DNA from: Hymenobacter puniceus | GTDB lineage: Bacteria; Bacteroidota; Bacteroidia; Cytophagales; Hymenobacteraceae | Assembly: GCF_014333525.1 (NCBI RefSeq) | Contig: NZ_JACSCX010000002.1 | Coordinates: forward strand, 310,001 to 374,000 | Reading direction: 5' to 3' | Length of the DNA: 64,000 bases | Shown: piece by piece, positions 9,962 to 20,142 of the stretch | How the letters are laid out: each line of letters starts with the position of its first letter | How positions within the stretch are numbered: the stretch's first letter is position 1 | The notes under the pieces: model-generated | The model's database searches: none | Seen by the model: only the letters and a program-made list of their open reading frames with translations | What the model was told of the DNA's origin: nothing | Position numbers and translations under genes: made by a program

Positions 9962-10231
9962 TCAGTCAGTTTGGGAGTGGCGCAGGCTGGCCAGGTAATT
10001 GGCCGCCGAGTTCTGGCGGGCGCCGTTGTGCTTCCGGGCCGGCTACCCAGCATACGCCAGCTTCAGACTGCCCTCGATGGTGCCATGCATAGTGAGGCGC
10101 AGCTTGACGGTCCGGAACTCCAGATGGCGCGCCGCCGGCCTTGTAGTGAGCCAGCGGCCGGCCGTTAGCTTGGGCTCGGTGGCATCCAGCCGCAGGTCTA
10201 TTGAGGTGTAAAAGTGTTGTTTACGGTACAC
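9962..10231 (-). pseudogene. Remnant of a fourth DUF3857 gene (nonsense codon and internal deletion)
   Basis: On the - strand the frame from 10231 reads DLRLDATEPKLTAGRWL, then HLEFRTVKLRL, then GSLKLAYAG, a TAG stop (10045-10043), and PARKHNGARQNSA before a TGA at 9964-9962. These blocks line up in order with LLLDATDASL, AGRWLPL, HLQFTQATLQL, GTIRHEYAGY and the following Ala/Arg-rich stretch of the paralogue at 10294. The segment between LDAT and GRWL is missing here, and the TAG falls exactly on the conserved Tyr of YAGY. No start, signal peptide, DUF3857 domain or C-terminal domain remains. The rest of the 548-base gap (9746-10293) shows no other coding signal. The match was made by eye. 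Confidence 0.75.
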
Positions 10232-10293
10232 CTAGACAGCATCAACAGGAAAACTCCCGAGCTACTGCGTAACCAGGTGGCGCGCGTGGCCAG

Positions 10294-12321
10294 CTATTGT
10301 TTCTGCACTACCACCGGTTCTGCCATCTTCGCCAGTGCCTGGGCATAGAGGCTGCGCAAAGCGGCGTATTCAGCGGGCAGGTAGCGGGTTTTTCCCAGCA
10401 GCAGACGGCTCGAAATAACCAACGTTTGGGGTGTTGGACGCGTGATACCATAGATAAATCGCCCACCATTGCCAGGTAAGCTCAGGTTTACGCTGGCTGG
10501 CAGCGTGGTAGCGGCGTAGCCGGATGGTAGCGTTAGGGTTACCTGGTATTCGAGGCGGCGAGTGGTGGGCAGGTCCACAGGGTAGCGCCGGTCTTCGGTC
10601 TGAAAAGGTGAGGCACCAGAAGCCAGATGCTGCAGCGGCCGCACGTAGAGCAGTTGCGAGGGGGCCTCAGCTCCTGGGAGCTGGGCCGCCAGCACCAGCA
10701 TCAGCGGCTGGTCGGGCGTAGTAGCCGACTCTTCCTGGCGCTTTACCGTCCAGTCGGGATGCTCCTTCTGCCATTGCGTAAGCAAAGCCGGACCCGCTGA
10801 GCGGGCCGGCGCCGCAGCGTAGCCGGCATATTCGTGCCGGATGGTGCCGGCCAGCGCCCCAGCCGCATCCAGCTGCAGCGTGGCCTGCGTGAACTGCAGG
10901 TGGGGCTGATTCGCTACCAAAGGCAGCCAGCGACCGGCCGGGCCCAGCAAGCGGCCTTGCCCGTTCAGGCATTGCTCGGGCAGCATAGCAGCAGGCAGGG
11001 AAGCATCGGTGGCATCGAGCAGCAGCTCCGTGCCATCGGGCAGCTGGCCGACATAGGCCACCACATAGTTGAACTGCGTCAGCACTGGCAGGTCGGTCTG
11101 AATCTGGCCATTGTCGCGGGTGCTCAGCAGCAAAGGCTGGGCATCTAATCCGGCGTCGCGCAGGGTCCGGATCAGCAACAGATTTACTTCTAGGGCACTG
11201 CCCCGGCGTAGCTCACACACTTTTTTCGCCGACTGACTTGCGTAAAGTCGGTTTTCGCCGTTGCACACTACGGTTTGCTGCACCAAAGCGCGTACAGCAG
11301 CAGCACGGGCCGCCGGGGCCGGATGGCTGGTGCGCAGGGCGTTGGCCGCTTCTGTAAGAGGCGTGCGCCCAGACAGGAAACCACCAAAATCAGCATCTTT
11401 CAGCAGCTCCTTCTCGATTTCGGGCCACGTCCCGGCCTGAAAGGTAGGGGCGCGGTCAGGGCCGAACTGAATACGTTCCAGCTCGAAATCCACCCGGCTC
11501 ATGTAATCTTCGGGGGTAGTCAGGTAGGGCTCTTCGCGGAAGGCGGGCACGTCTTTTAGCACCCACCGCCGGTGTACGGCCTGGGTACTGACGCTGAGGC
11601 TCTGCCCCTGATTAAGTGAATTGCCGTGGCTGTCCTGCGGCGTTTGGTTGTAGGCAGTGGTGTAGGGCTGCGTGGTGCTTTCATTAAGCGTAAATGGCCA
11701 GTATGTATGGCTGACTTCCTTGTAGCGGAAAAACGAAGGCAGGATGACGCGGTACTCGCTCCAGCGCACCGGCACAGACTGCTGAAACCGCCAGCCCTGC
11801 AGGTTGTACAGAAAGCCGGAGCGCACTGTGTAGGTGAATTCGAGGATGGAGCCTTCGCGCACATCAGGTAGTGTGAAGGCATACTCATCCACGAAATCGG
11901 TGAGCTTGCGGCTGAACACGGCCTCGGTCCGCAGCAGCGTCTTGAGCAGCTTGCCACTGCCTGTTTCCAGGTTGTAGGTGATGCCCTTAAGTTGCATAAG
12001 CTTCTCCTTGGTTCCGTCGCGGTGATACAGCGGCACCCGCACAGTGGCCCAGTCGTAGCCGGCTTTGCGGTTGATGCGGATGCGCGTAGTACGCTCAAAA
12101 AGCAGCTCAAACCCATCGGTAGCGCCTACAATCCGGGATTGGCCGAAGTCGCACAGAACCTCCGCTACCGCAGAATCGGGAGCTACTGCCATGGCGAAGT
12201 CGTCTTTGGTAACCGTTCCGAACTTAATCGGCGGCGGTAATACTTTTTGGGCGGCCACGGGGCCGGCTAGCAGCAGGCCCAGGCAGAACAGCGCCACATG
12301 GCGCACCAGATTAAATGGCAT
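10294..12321 (-). CDS. DUF3857 protein with degenerate transglutaminase core (second copy)
   Basis: A 675-residue paralogue of the 7685-9745 product along its whole length. It has a signal peptide (1-24, ending PVAAQ), the DUF3857 domain (ERTTRIRINRKAGYDWA), the core, and the C-terminal domain. The nucleophile position reads RRGSALEVN (Ala instead of Cys) and the His position QFNYVVA (Tyr instead of His), the same two losses as its neighbour, while LLLDAT keeps the Asp. The shared losses suggest they predate the duplication. It is separated from the other two by the pseudogene and has its own promoter-like sequence upstream, so it is probably transcribed independently. Function unknown; exported to the periplasm or an envelope surface. 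Confidence 0.87.
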   Translation of the reverse strand: MPFNLVRHVALFCLGLLLAGPVAAQKVLPPPIKFGTVTKDDFAMAVAPDSAVAEVLCDFGQSRIVGATDGFELLFERTTRIRINRKAGYDWATVRVPLYHRDGTKEKLMQLKGITYNLETGSGKLLKTLLRTEAVFSRKLTDFVDEYAFTLPDVREGSILEFTYTVRSGFLYNLQGWRFQQSVPVRWSEYRVILPSFFRYKEVSHTYWPFTLNESTTQPYTTAYNQTPQDSHGNSLNQGQSLSVSTQAVHRRWVLKDVPAFREEPYLTTPEDYMSRVDFELERIQFGPDRAPTFQAGTWPEIEKELLKDADFGGFLSGRTPLTEAANALRTSHPAPAARAAAVRALVQQTVVCNGENRLYASQSAKKVCELRRGSALEVNLLLIRTLRDAGLDAQPLLLSTRDNGQIQTDLPVLTQFNYVVAYVGQLPDGTELLLDATDASLPAAMLPEQCLNGQGRLLGPAGRWLPLVANQPHLQFTQATLQLDAAGALAGTIRHEYAGYAAAPARSAGPALLTQWQKEHPDWTVKRQEESATTPDQPLMLVLAAQLPGAEAPSQLLYVRPLQHLASGASPFQTEDRRYPVDLPTTRRLEYQVTLTLPSGYAATTLPASVNLSLPGNGGRFIYGITRPTPQTLVISSRLLLGKTRYLPAEYAALRSLYAQALAKMAEPVVVQKQ

Positions 12322-12392
12322 GGAAGGAGATAATAAAAGAAAATAAAGTCACTGATAAGCCACGCAATCAATAGCTTCAGTTTTGTACTCTC

Positions 12393-12423
12393 CAAATATA
12401 GCAGGCCAATCTGCCGCCACCAA
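12393..12423 (-). promoter_or_regulatory. Candidate promoter of the 10294-12321 gene
   Basis: On the - strand TTG (12423-12421), 20 bases, then TATATTTG (12400-12393), a perfect TAnnTTTG -7 box, about 70 bases before the ATG at 12321. It sits just past the stop of the upstream MFS gene. Confidence 0.6.
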
Positions 12424-12459
12424 GAAAAACGCAGGCTGCCCGGAATACTACTGGTTTGC

Positions 12460-13653
12460 CTACGCGGCCACCGGCTGCTTGCTGCGCACACCTACCAGCA
12501 AATACAGCAGCGCCCCCAGCACCAGCGCCAGACTCATCCCATGCACGTAAGGCAGGCGCGAAAGCTGGTTGCTGAACAGCCAGCCGCCCAGCAGCGCGCC
12601 CAGCCCGATGCCGGCTTCCAGGGCAATGTACATGGTGGCCACCGCCCGCCCGCGCCGCTCAGGGTGGCTCAGGTCGATGGTCCAGGCATAGAGCGTAGGC
12701 GAGTTGAGGCCGGTAGCAAAGCCAAACAGCACCGCTGCACCCAGAAACAGCGGCACCGAGTGCTCCACCAGCGTCATCATGCCCAGCGACACAACCAGCA
12801 GCGCCGTAGACCAGCGCAACACCGGCACCCGGCCATACTTATCGGAGGCACGGCCAGCCACTAGGCGCACTACCAGGGAGGCCAGCGTGTAGCAGGTATA
12901 GAATAAGCCTTTGCTGTGCTCGGCGAGGCCCAAGGCTTCGCTCTGGTCAGGTACCACCGTCAGGATGGCCCCAAACGGGAACAAGCACAGCAGCGTCACG
13001 ACGGCTGGGGCCATCACCTGCGGCTCCAGAATTTCGCCCCAGTTCAGGCGCAGCAGGCTCCAGCTGAACTTCTGGCGCTGGGCCTGGGGCAGGGTTTCAG
13101 TCATGGTGCCCTGCACCGCCAAGCTCAGCAGCGCCAAGCCCGACGAGCAATAGAACAGCGTGTTGAGCGAGGTGGCAGCCGTGATGAGCGGGCCCAGTGC
13201 CGGGCCGGCCGCCATGCCCAACGAACCCGCTACGCCCAACAGCCCCATAGCCTCGCCGCGACGTTCCAGCGGAATGATGTCGGCAATGAAGGCGGCGGTG
13301 CCGGTGGGCTTGAAGCCGGTGCTGAAGCCGTGCAGCAGCCGCAACCCCAGAAACCCCGCCACGGTGGTAGTCCACGGATAAAAGAAGCCGCAGATAAAGC
13401 ACACCAGCGAGCCGAACACCATTACCGGAATGCGGCCCACAGTATCGGCCAGCTTGCCACTGAAGGGGCGTGAAATGCCGGCCGTAAGCGTAAACAGCGC
13501 AATAATGAACCCTTTGTAGTCGCCGCCACCCAGCCGCGTGAGGTACGCGGGCAGCTCGGGCAGCAGCATATTAAAGCTCATGAAAAAGAAGAACGACGAC
13601 AGGCACATCAGCCAGAAGCCGGCGCTGTAAGTACGGGGATTGGTAGCGGGCAT
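12460..13653 (-). CDS. Major facilitator superfamily (MFS) transporter
   Basis: A 397-residue inner-membrane protein with about 12 hydrophobic segments. The cytoplasmic loop motif GKLADTVGRIPVM follows helix 2, and its counterpart GRASDKYGRVPVL is in the second half, both hallmarks of the MFS. RRGEAMGLLGVAGSLGMAAGPALGP is the helix 4-5 region of the drug:H+ antiporter-type subgroup. I chose ATG 13653 (MPATNP) because the 27 codons upstream of it in the same frame are not hydrophobic and look non-coding. Substrate cannot be told from sequence; an efflux role is the usual guess. It stands alone, divergent from the catalase. Confidence 0.88.
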   Translation of the reverse strand: MPATNPRTYSAGFWLMCLSSFFFFMSFNMLLPELPAYLTRLGGGDYKGFIIALFTLTAGISRPFSGKLADTVGRIPVMVFGSLVCFICGFFYPWTTTVAGFLGLRLLHGFSTGFKPTGTAAFIADIIPLERRGEAMGLLGVAGSLGMAAGPALGPLITAATSLNTLFYCSSGLALLSLAVQGTMTETLPQAQRQKFSWSLLRLNWGEILEPQVMAPAVVTLLCLFPFGAILTVVPDQSEALGLAEHSKGLFYTCYTLASLVVRLVAGRASDKYGRVPVLRWSTALLVVSLGMMTLVEHSVPLFLGAAVLFGFATGLNSPTLYAWTIDLSHPERRGRAVATMYIALEAGIGLGALLGGWLFSNQLSRLPYVHGMSLALVLGALLYLLVGVRSKQPVAA

Positions 13654-13761
13654 GGGCAGCAAAGGTACGGTTTGGCGGCGGGTGCGCTGGCCGGAACCAC
13701 AGCCTATTCCGATTGATGTGAGCCCGCACGACAAAATTTTATAGGGTCTCTATTACAGGCT

Positions 13762-13782
13762 AGTGGAGAATTATTCTCCACT
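13762..13782. promoter_or_regulatory. Perfect palindrome between the MFS and catalase genes, possible operator
   Basis: AGTGGAGAA, TTA, TTCTCCACT: 9-base arms and a 3-base centre, about 60 bases before the catalase ATG and about 110 before the divergent MFS start. Position and symmetry suit a dimeric regulator. It does not match the PerR or OxyR consensus as I know them. Confidence 0.4.
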
Positions 13783-13841
13783 GGAAGGAACTTCCACGCC
13801 GAGCCAGTGTATATTGCAGGGTACAATTTTCCTTGTCAACT

Positions 13842-15545
<1,704 letters not shown>

Positions 15546-15573
15546 GCCCAGGGCTTTAGCCCGGTGAATGGCC

Positions 15574-15605
15574 AACGGCCCCGTCTCCTCAGAGGCGGGG
15601 CCGTT
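15574..15605 (+). terminator. Hairpin terminator after catalase
   Basis: A 14-base-pair stem (15574-15587 with 15592-15605, one G-T pair) with loop CTCA, 28 bases after the catalase stop. T-run weak. Confidence 0.65.
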
Positions 15606-15759
15606 GTGCGTTTGGGTGGCAGCTCAATCTGTAAAAAGAACGGCACATGCCTGTGGCACAGACTTTAGCCCGTAGCTCGTCAGTGCCAAGTAAGCTGCAG
15701 TATATCAGCAGGCTACAGCCGAAAAGCCGGAGTAGTGAATTGAAAGTGTGCCACTCCTT

Positions 15760-17286
15760 TTAAATGTCATCTGACGGAGCAGCCAGCGTATCCATCACCT
15801 CGTCGGCTGCGGGTGTCACCACAGAATCGGCGGCGAGCTGCGCCAGCTCTTCAGCCACGATGATGGAATCGGCAGTGGCGGCTTCGGCCGGCGTAAGGCG
15901 GATGGTGTCGGGCTGAATGTCGAACAGGGTAGGAGCGGCGGCTTCTGTGTTATCGTCGGGGTTGTCGTCGGGGCGGCGGATATCCGGCGACGTACTAGCG
16001 GGTTTGCGAAGTAAGCTTGGCAGTTGCGTCGCGCCCCAGATACCAACACCGGCCAACAGTGTTACGGCGCCAGCCAGCAACACACGCGGCCACTGCAAAC
16101 GCCAGGAAGCGCCGGTTGCGGGAGGGCGCGGGGCCGCCGGCCGCCGGACTGCCGGGGTACGGGCCGGAACCGGTGCACTGGCAGCAGGCATTGAAGCAGC
16201 TGTTGGGGCCGCGGATGGCATTGGTGCAGTAGTCGGGCGGTCCTGCAACTGCTGCAGTTGCTGGCTTAGCTCCCGAATCCGTGCGTCTAGCGCGCGGTTG
16301 CGGGCTTCCGACTCGGCGCGAGCCACGCGGATGGCTTCTTCCAGAGCCGCTTTCTCGCGGGCTTCGGTGGCCAGCTGGGCTTGCAGGCGGGACGTTTCGG
16401 GGGCGGCGGCGGAAGCATCAGTAAGTTGCTGGCGGAGTTGAGCAATGGTTTGGTCGCGGGCCGCTTCGCGGATTTGCAGGTCCTGCGTTTGCGCACTCAC
16501 TTCGGCCCGAATCTGCACGCGGATTTGCTCTAATCGGGCTTTCTCCTGCTGACTATCGGCTAAGGCATTGGGCACCGCCAACGGCGCAGCGGCGCTGTAG
16601 GGTGGGTCGGCGGATACGTCTTCGGCGCCCAGCCAACGCCAAAGCTGCCGGGCTTTGCGGGTCAGCAGGTCGTCGGTATCGTCGGCTTCCTGCATACGTT
16701 CTTCCGGCAAGTCGTCGGGCTGCAGCAGAGCCGTGGCCCAGGCATCGAGCGTGTCAGTTGGCAACCACTGCGACTTGTCTGCTGGCATCTGCTGAAACTC
16801 GCGGAGCACCAGCGCCGGCTGATGCACTAGCCGAAACCGGTTGGTGGTGGGCAGCATCTGCAGCTGTTTCTGCAGTCCATTTTCGAGGTGCAAGACGTTT
16901 TGGAAAACGGCCATGGCCCCAATGGTTTCAAGCGCAATGGCCGGTAGCAGCGGCTGCTCGGCCAGCCATGCCGCCAGCGCTGGGCGTTGCCGCTGTAGCC
17001 GCTGGTAAGGGTTGTCGGAGCCTGAAAAGTTAGGCAGCTGCTGGCCGTCGAGCAGCCACGGACCGTGCGCGAAGTTGGCGGCGCTTAGGTGCTGGCCGCC
17101 GGGCAGCAGCTGCAGCACGGCTACGCCCCGGGGCATCAGTAGCACAGCATCCAGCAGCTCACCGTCTAACGCTAAGTTCAGCAGCAGCACGCCTCCGTCG
17201 AGAGCAGACAAGCTTTCCTGCAGGGCTTCGGCGCGAGCTTCGGCCGCCGGACTGGCGTAGGGTTCAAACAGAAGGCTGTGCAGCAT
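15760..17286 (-). CDS. NERD-like / coiled-coil / single-pass membrane protein of unknown function
   Basis: 508 residues. The N-terminal 110 or so residues (GGVLLLNLALDGELLDAVLL, then PRGVAVLQLLPGG) follow the strand pattern of the nuclease-related NERD domain, but where that domain has its catalytic E-x-K (VIEVK) this has VLQLL, so nuclease activity is unlikely. Residues about 245-345 form a charged coiled coil rich in Glu, Arg, Gln and Ala. A Pro/Ala-rich linker leads to one membrane helix (about 397-420, LLAGAVTLLAGVGIWG) and an acidic, Asp/Pro/Thr-rich tail. There is no signal peptide, so the large N-terminal part is probably cytoplasmic with the acidic tail outside. It is divergent from the ABC exporter at 17442. 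The NERD assignment is an eye comparison and uncertain; gene reality is well supported by length and start. Confidence 0.7.
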   Translation of the reverse strand: MLHSLLFEPYASPAAEARAEALQESLSALDGGVLLLNLALDGELLDAVLLMPRGVAVLQLLPGGQHLSAANFAHGPWLLDGQQLPNFSGSDNPYQRLQRQRPALAAWLAEQPLLPAIALETIGAMAVFQNVLHLENGLQKQLQMLPTTNRFRLVHQPALVLREFQQMPADKSQWLPTDTLDAWATALLQPDDLPEERMQEADDTDDLLTRKARQLWRWLGAEDVSADPPYSAAAPLAVPNALADSQQEKARLEQIRVQIRAEVSAQTQDLQIREAARDQTIAQLRQQLTDASAAAPETSRLQAQLATEAREKAALEEAIRVARAESEARNRALDARIRELSQQLQQLQDRPTTAPMPSAAPTAASMPAASAPVPARTPAVRRPAAPRPPATGASWRLQWPRVLLAGAVTLLAGVGIWGATQLPSLLRKPASTSPDIRRPDDNPDDNTEAAAPTLFDIQPDTIRLTPAEAATADSIIVAEELAQLAADSVVTPAADEVMDTLAAPSDDI

Positions 17287-17441
17287 GGCAGCAGAAGAAA
17301 CGGCGGATATCCAGGTAAAAGTACGGGCCAGCCATCCGAAGCGGCTAGGATGTAATTTACGTACCCGAAATAGTCCGCTGAATAGCTGCCAAAACGGCGG
17401 CTCCCTGCACTGCGGCCCGAAGTGTGCCGTACAGCCGTCAT

Positions 17442-19322
17442 ATGGCTCGTTCTGATTCTTTCTTTTCCACGATTTCCGCTAAAAAGCCCCGCCCCGACGG
17501 CAAGCCGGCGCTCACAGTGCGGGAGCGGTTTTCGGCACTAAAAAATCTTCCCGCCTTCCTGCGCCTGATCTGGCAGACCAGTCCGGCGCTGGCCCTCGGC
17601 AATATGGCGCTACGCCTGTTGCGGGCAGCCCTGCCGGTGGCTATGCTGTATGTGGCTCAGCTGATTCTCGACGCTGTGGTGCAGCTTAGTGGGCAGCCCG
17701 TGGAGGCGCGCCAGCTCACGCCGGTGCTGTCGTTGGTGGCGCTGGAATTTGGCCTCGCCATCTTCTCCGACGCGCTGGGCCGCGGTGTGGCCCTGCTCGA
17801 CTCGCTGCTCGGCGACCTGTTTTCCAACCAGTCGTCGGTGCGCATCATGCAGCACGCCGCCGAGCTCGACCTCGACCAGTTCGAGGACAGCGCTTTCTAT
17901 GATAAGCTGGAGCGGGCACGCCGCCAGACTCTGTCGCGCACCGTGCTGATGTCGCAGGTGCTCAGCCAGGCCCAGGACGCCATTACGATGGGCTTTCTGG
18001 CCGTGGGCCTTGCGGCGTTCAACCCGTGGCTGCTGCTGCTGCTGTTGGTGGCGGTGGTGCCGGCTTTCCTAGGCGAAAGCCACTTCAATGAGCGCAGCTA
18101 CTCGCTGGTGCATGGCTGGACGCCCGAGCGGCGCGAGCTGGACTACCTGCGCCAGACCGGTGCCTCCGACGAAACGGCCAAAGAGGTGAAGATTTTCGGG
18201 CTCTCAGGCTTCCTGATTGACCGGTTTCGCACGCTCTCCGATGACTTCTACCAGAAAAATAAGGACCTCGTGATTCGACGGGCTGGCTGGGGCGCGTTTT
18301 TCGCGGCGGTGGGTGCGGCCGGCTACTATGCTGCCTACGTGTACATCATCAGCGAAACGGTGCGCGGGCGCGTCAGCATCGGGCAGCTCACGTTTCTGGC
18401 GGGCTCGTTTGCCCGCATGCGCGGCCTGCTGGAAGGCATTCTGAGCCGGTTCAGCGCCGTGGCGGAAGGCGCGCTGTATCTGCAGGATTTCTTTGATTTC
18501 TTTCGGCTGCAGCCCCGCATTATCCGCGCCGACGATGCGCGCTCGGTGCGGCCATTTCCGCGGCCTATTCAGCACGGATTTACCTTTGAAAACGTCGGCT
18601 TTAAATATCGTAATGCTGAAAAATGGGCGCTGCGCAACCTGAACTTTCAGCTGCAGGCCGGCGAAAAGCTGGCGCTGGTAGGCGAAAACGGCGCCGGCAA
18701 AACTACACTCGTCAAGCTGCTGGCGCGCCTCTACGACCCCACCGAAGGCCGTATCCTGCTCGATGGCCACGACCTGCGCGAGTATGACCCGGCCGAGCTG
18801 CGCCAGGAAATCGGAGTGATTTTCCAGGATTTCGTGCGCTTTCAGCTGCCGGCCGGCCAGAACCTGGCCGTGGGCCGCATCGAGGAGAAAGGCAACCAGC
18901 CGCGCATCGAGCAGGCCGCCCAGCAAAGCCTCGCCGACTCCGTCATTGCCAAGCTGCCCGGCGGCTACGAGCAGATGATTGGCCGCCGCTTCAATGGCGG
19001 CGTGGATTTGAGCGGCGGCGAGTGGCAAAAGATTGCGCTGGGCCGCGCCTACATGCGCGACGCCCAGCTGCTTATTCTCGACGAGCCCACCGCTGCCCTC
19101 GACGCCCGCGCCGAATACGAGGTGTTCCAGCGCTTCAAGGAGCTGACCCAGGGCAAAACCGCCGTACTCATCAGCCACCGCTTCAGCACTGTGCGCATGG
19201 CCGACCGGATTCTGGTCATTGAGAACGGGCAGTTTCAGGAGATTGGCAGTCATGAGGAGCTGCTAACCCGCAACGGCCGCTACGCCGAGCTGTTCCGGCT
19301 GCAGGCGGCGGGGTATCAGTAG
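17442..19322 (+). CDS. ABC transporter, fused permease and ATPase (exporter type)
   Basis: A 626-residue half-transporter. Residues about 40-340 are the six-helix membrane domain (for example LLLLLLVAVVPAFLG), and about 370-620 the nucleotide-binding domain with Walker A GENGAGKTT, signature LSGGEWQKIALGRA, Walker B LLILDEPTAALD and H-loop VLISHRFSTVR. It should act as a homodimer in the inner membrane. The family includes lipid, peptide and drug exporters; the substrate is not evident. ATG 17442 is preferred to a GTG six codons upstream because it gives a normal N-terminus. It stands alone, divergent from the NERD-like gene. Confidence 0.93.
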   Translation: MARSDSFFSTISAKKPRPDGKPALTVRERFSALKNLPAFLRLIWQTSPALALGNMALRLLRAALPVAMLYVAQLILDAVVQLSGQPVEARQLTPVLSLVALEFGLAIFSDALGRGVALLDSLLGDLFSNQSSVRIMQHAAELDLDQFEDSAFYDKLERARRQTLSRTVLMSQVLSQAQDAITMGFLAVGLAAFNPWLLLLLLVAVVPAFLGESHFNERSYSLVHGWTPERRELDYLRQTGASDETAKEVKIFGLSGFLIDRFRTLSDDFYQKNKDLVIRRAGWGAFFAAVGAAGYYAAYVYIISETVRGRVSIGQLTFLAGSFARMRGLLEGILSRFSAVAEGALYLQDFFDFFRLQPRIIRADDARSVRPFPRPIQHGFTFENVGFKYRNAEKWALRNLNFQLQAGEKLALVGENGAGKTTLVKLLARLYDPTEGRILLDGHDLREYDPAELRQEIGVIFQDFVRFQLPAGQNLAVGRIEEKGNQPRIEQAAQQSLADSVIAKLPGGYEQMIGRRFNGGVDLSGGEWQKIALGRAYMRDAQLLILDEPTAALDARAEYEVFQRFKELTQGKTAVLISHRFSTVRMADRILVIENGQFQEIGSHEELLTRNGRYAELFRLQAAGYQ

Positions 19323-19472
19323 ATGATTGGCGAAGTCAGGAAACGGAGGTATGTTGCAGCAGGCTTGCCAACAGGGAGTTGCATGCCGCGAATACGAGCA
19401 TATGAGTTGTCGTTGGGCGGGGGCTGACTGCCTCAACTGACTATCTTTCTCACTACCAAGCAGTAAAACGAT

Positions 19473-19739
19473 ATGTCGGCTCAGCAGGATTACGCGAAGC
19501 TCACCCTCGAAGAGTTGTTGAGTGAGGAGAAAAAGATCAAACGAAATGAAGCCTTTGCCGCTGGATTTATAGGGTTTCTGGTGGGGATTATGGTGTATGG
19601 GATTGTGAGAAATGGGTTTGGCTTTTTGTATATCGCCATTCCCCTGGCCATGATAGTTCTGATCTACCGGAATTCACAGAGTCAGAAACAAGCCCTTCAA
19701 CAGATCCGAGCGGAAATCAGCCTCCGCAACCGGGGCTAG
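19473..19739 (+). CDS. Small two-helix membrane protein, first of a tandem pair
   Basis: 88 residues: a charged N-terminus with LTLEELLSEEKKIKRNE, two hydrophobic helices (about 29-47 and 51-66), and a polar tail ending ISLRNRG. It shares this plan and several positions (LTLEEL at the start, an I-x-x-x-I/R-x-RN end) with the next gene, so the two are duplicates. No family recognised. Possibly transcribed with its neighbour. Confidence 0.7.
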   Translation: MSAQQDYAKLTLEELLSEEKKIKRNEAFAAGFIGFLVGIMVYGIVRNGFGFLYIAIPLAMIVLIYRNSQSQKQALQQIRAEISLRNRG

Positions 19740-19837
19740 TGGACTGTGCCTGTAGTGCAGGACAGGCGGCAACCCGTAGTATCATACTTGTGCGACTTGG
19801 CAAAATCCCTGCTCGCCTAACTTTCACTGAAACCCCA

Positions 19838-20098
19838 ATGACTAAAAACAGCATCAGCGAAGACCTCACACAGCTCACGTTGGAGGAGCTTCGTGCCAGA
19901 AAAAATAAGCTGAAAGGCACCATCATCGGGCTCGGGTTGGTGATGGGAGTGGCCGTAGCTATTATTCTGTATGTAGTAGTAAAAAAAGGTAATTACGGCC
20001 TGCTGGTGGTCGGCCTCACCTCGTTTATCACCCTGATGCCAAGTGTTATAGCGCTGAACAACATCAACGATGAAATAAGGGCACGCAACGCTGCATAG
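19838..20098 (+). CDS. Small two-helix membrane protein, second of a tandem pair
   Basis: 86 residues from ATG 19838 (MTKNSISED); the 33 codons upstream in frame are Cys- and Arg-rich and look non-coding. It carries LTQLTLEELRARKNKLKG, then two membrane helices (about 30-45 and 50-70), and ends INDEIRARNAA. Clearly related to the preceding 88-residue protein. The LTLEEL segment precedes a basic helix in both, which suggests a conserved cytoplasmic N-terminal contact site. Function unknown. Confidence 0.7.
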   Translation: MTKNSISEDLTQLTLEELRARKNKLKGTIIGLGLVMGVAVAIILYVVVKKGNYGLLVVGLTSFITLMPSVIALNNINDEIRARNAA

Positions 20099-20142
20099 AA
20101 GCTGCATGCCTGAGCTATTGCAACAGTGCTGCCTGGGGTTCT

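Noticed and set aside
9739..10053. A 104-codon hydrophobic - strand frame in the DUF3857 gap
   Set aside because: The Phe/Leu/Tyr-rich part has no good start, overlaps the pseudogene, and shows no conservation that I can recognise.
13736..13760. Possible OxyR-like site (ATAGGGTCTCTAT) upstream of catalase
   Set aside because: Spacing between the half-sites is five rather than seven, and the second pair is absent.
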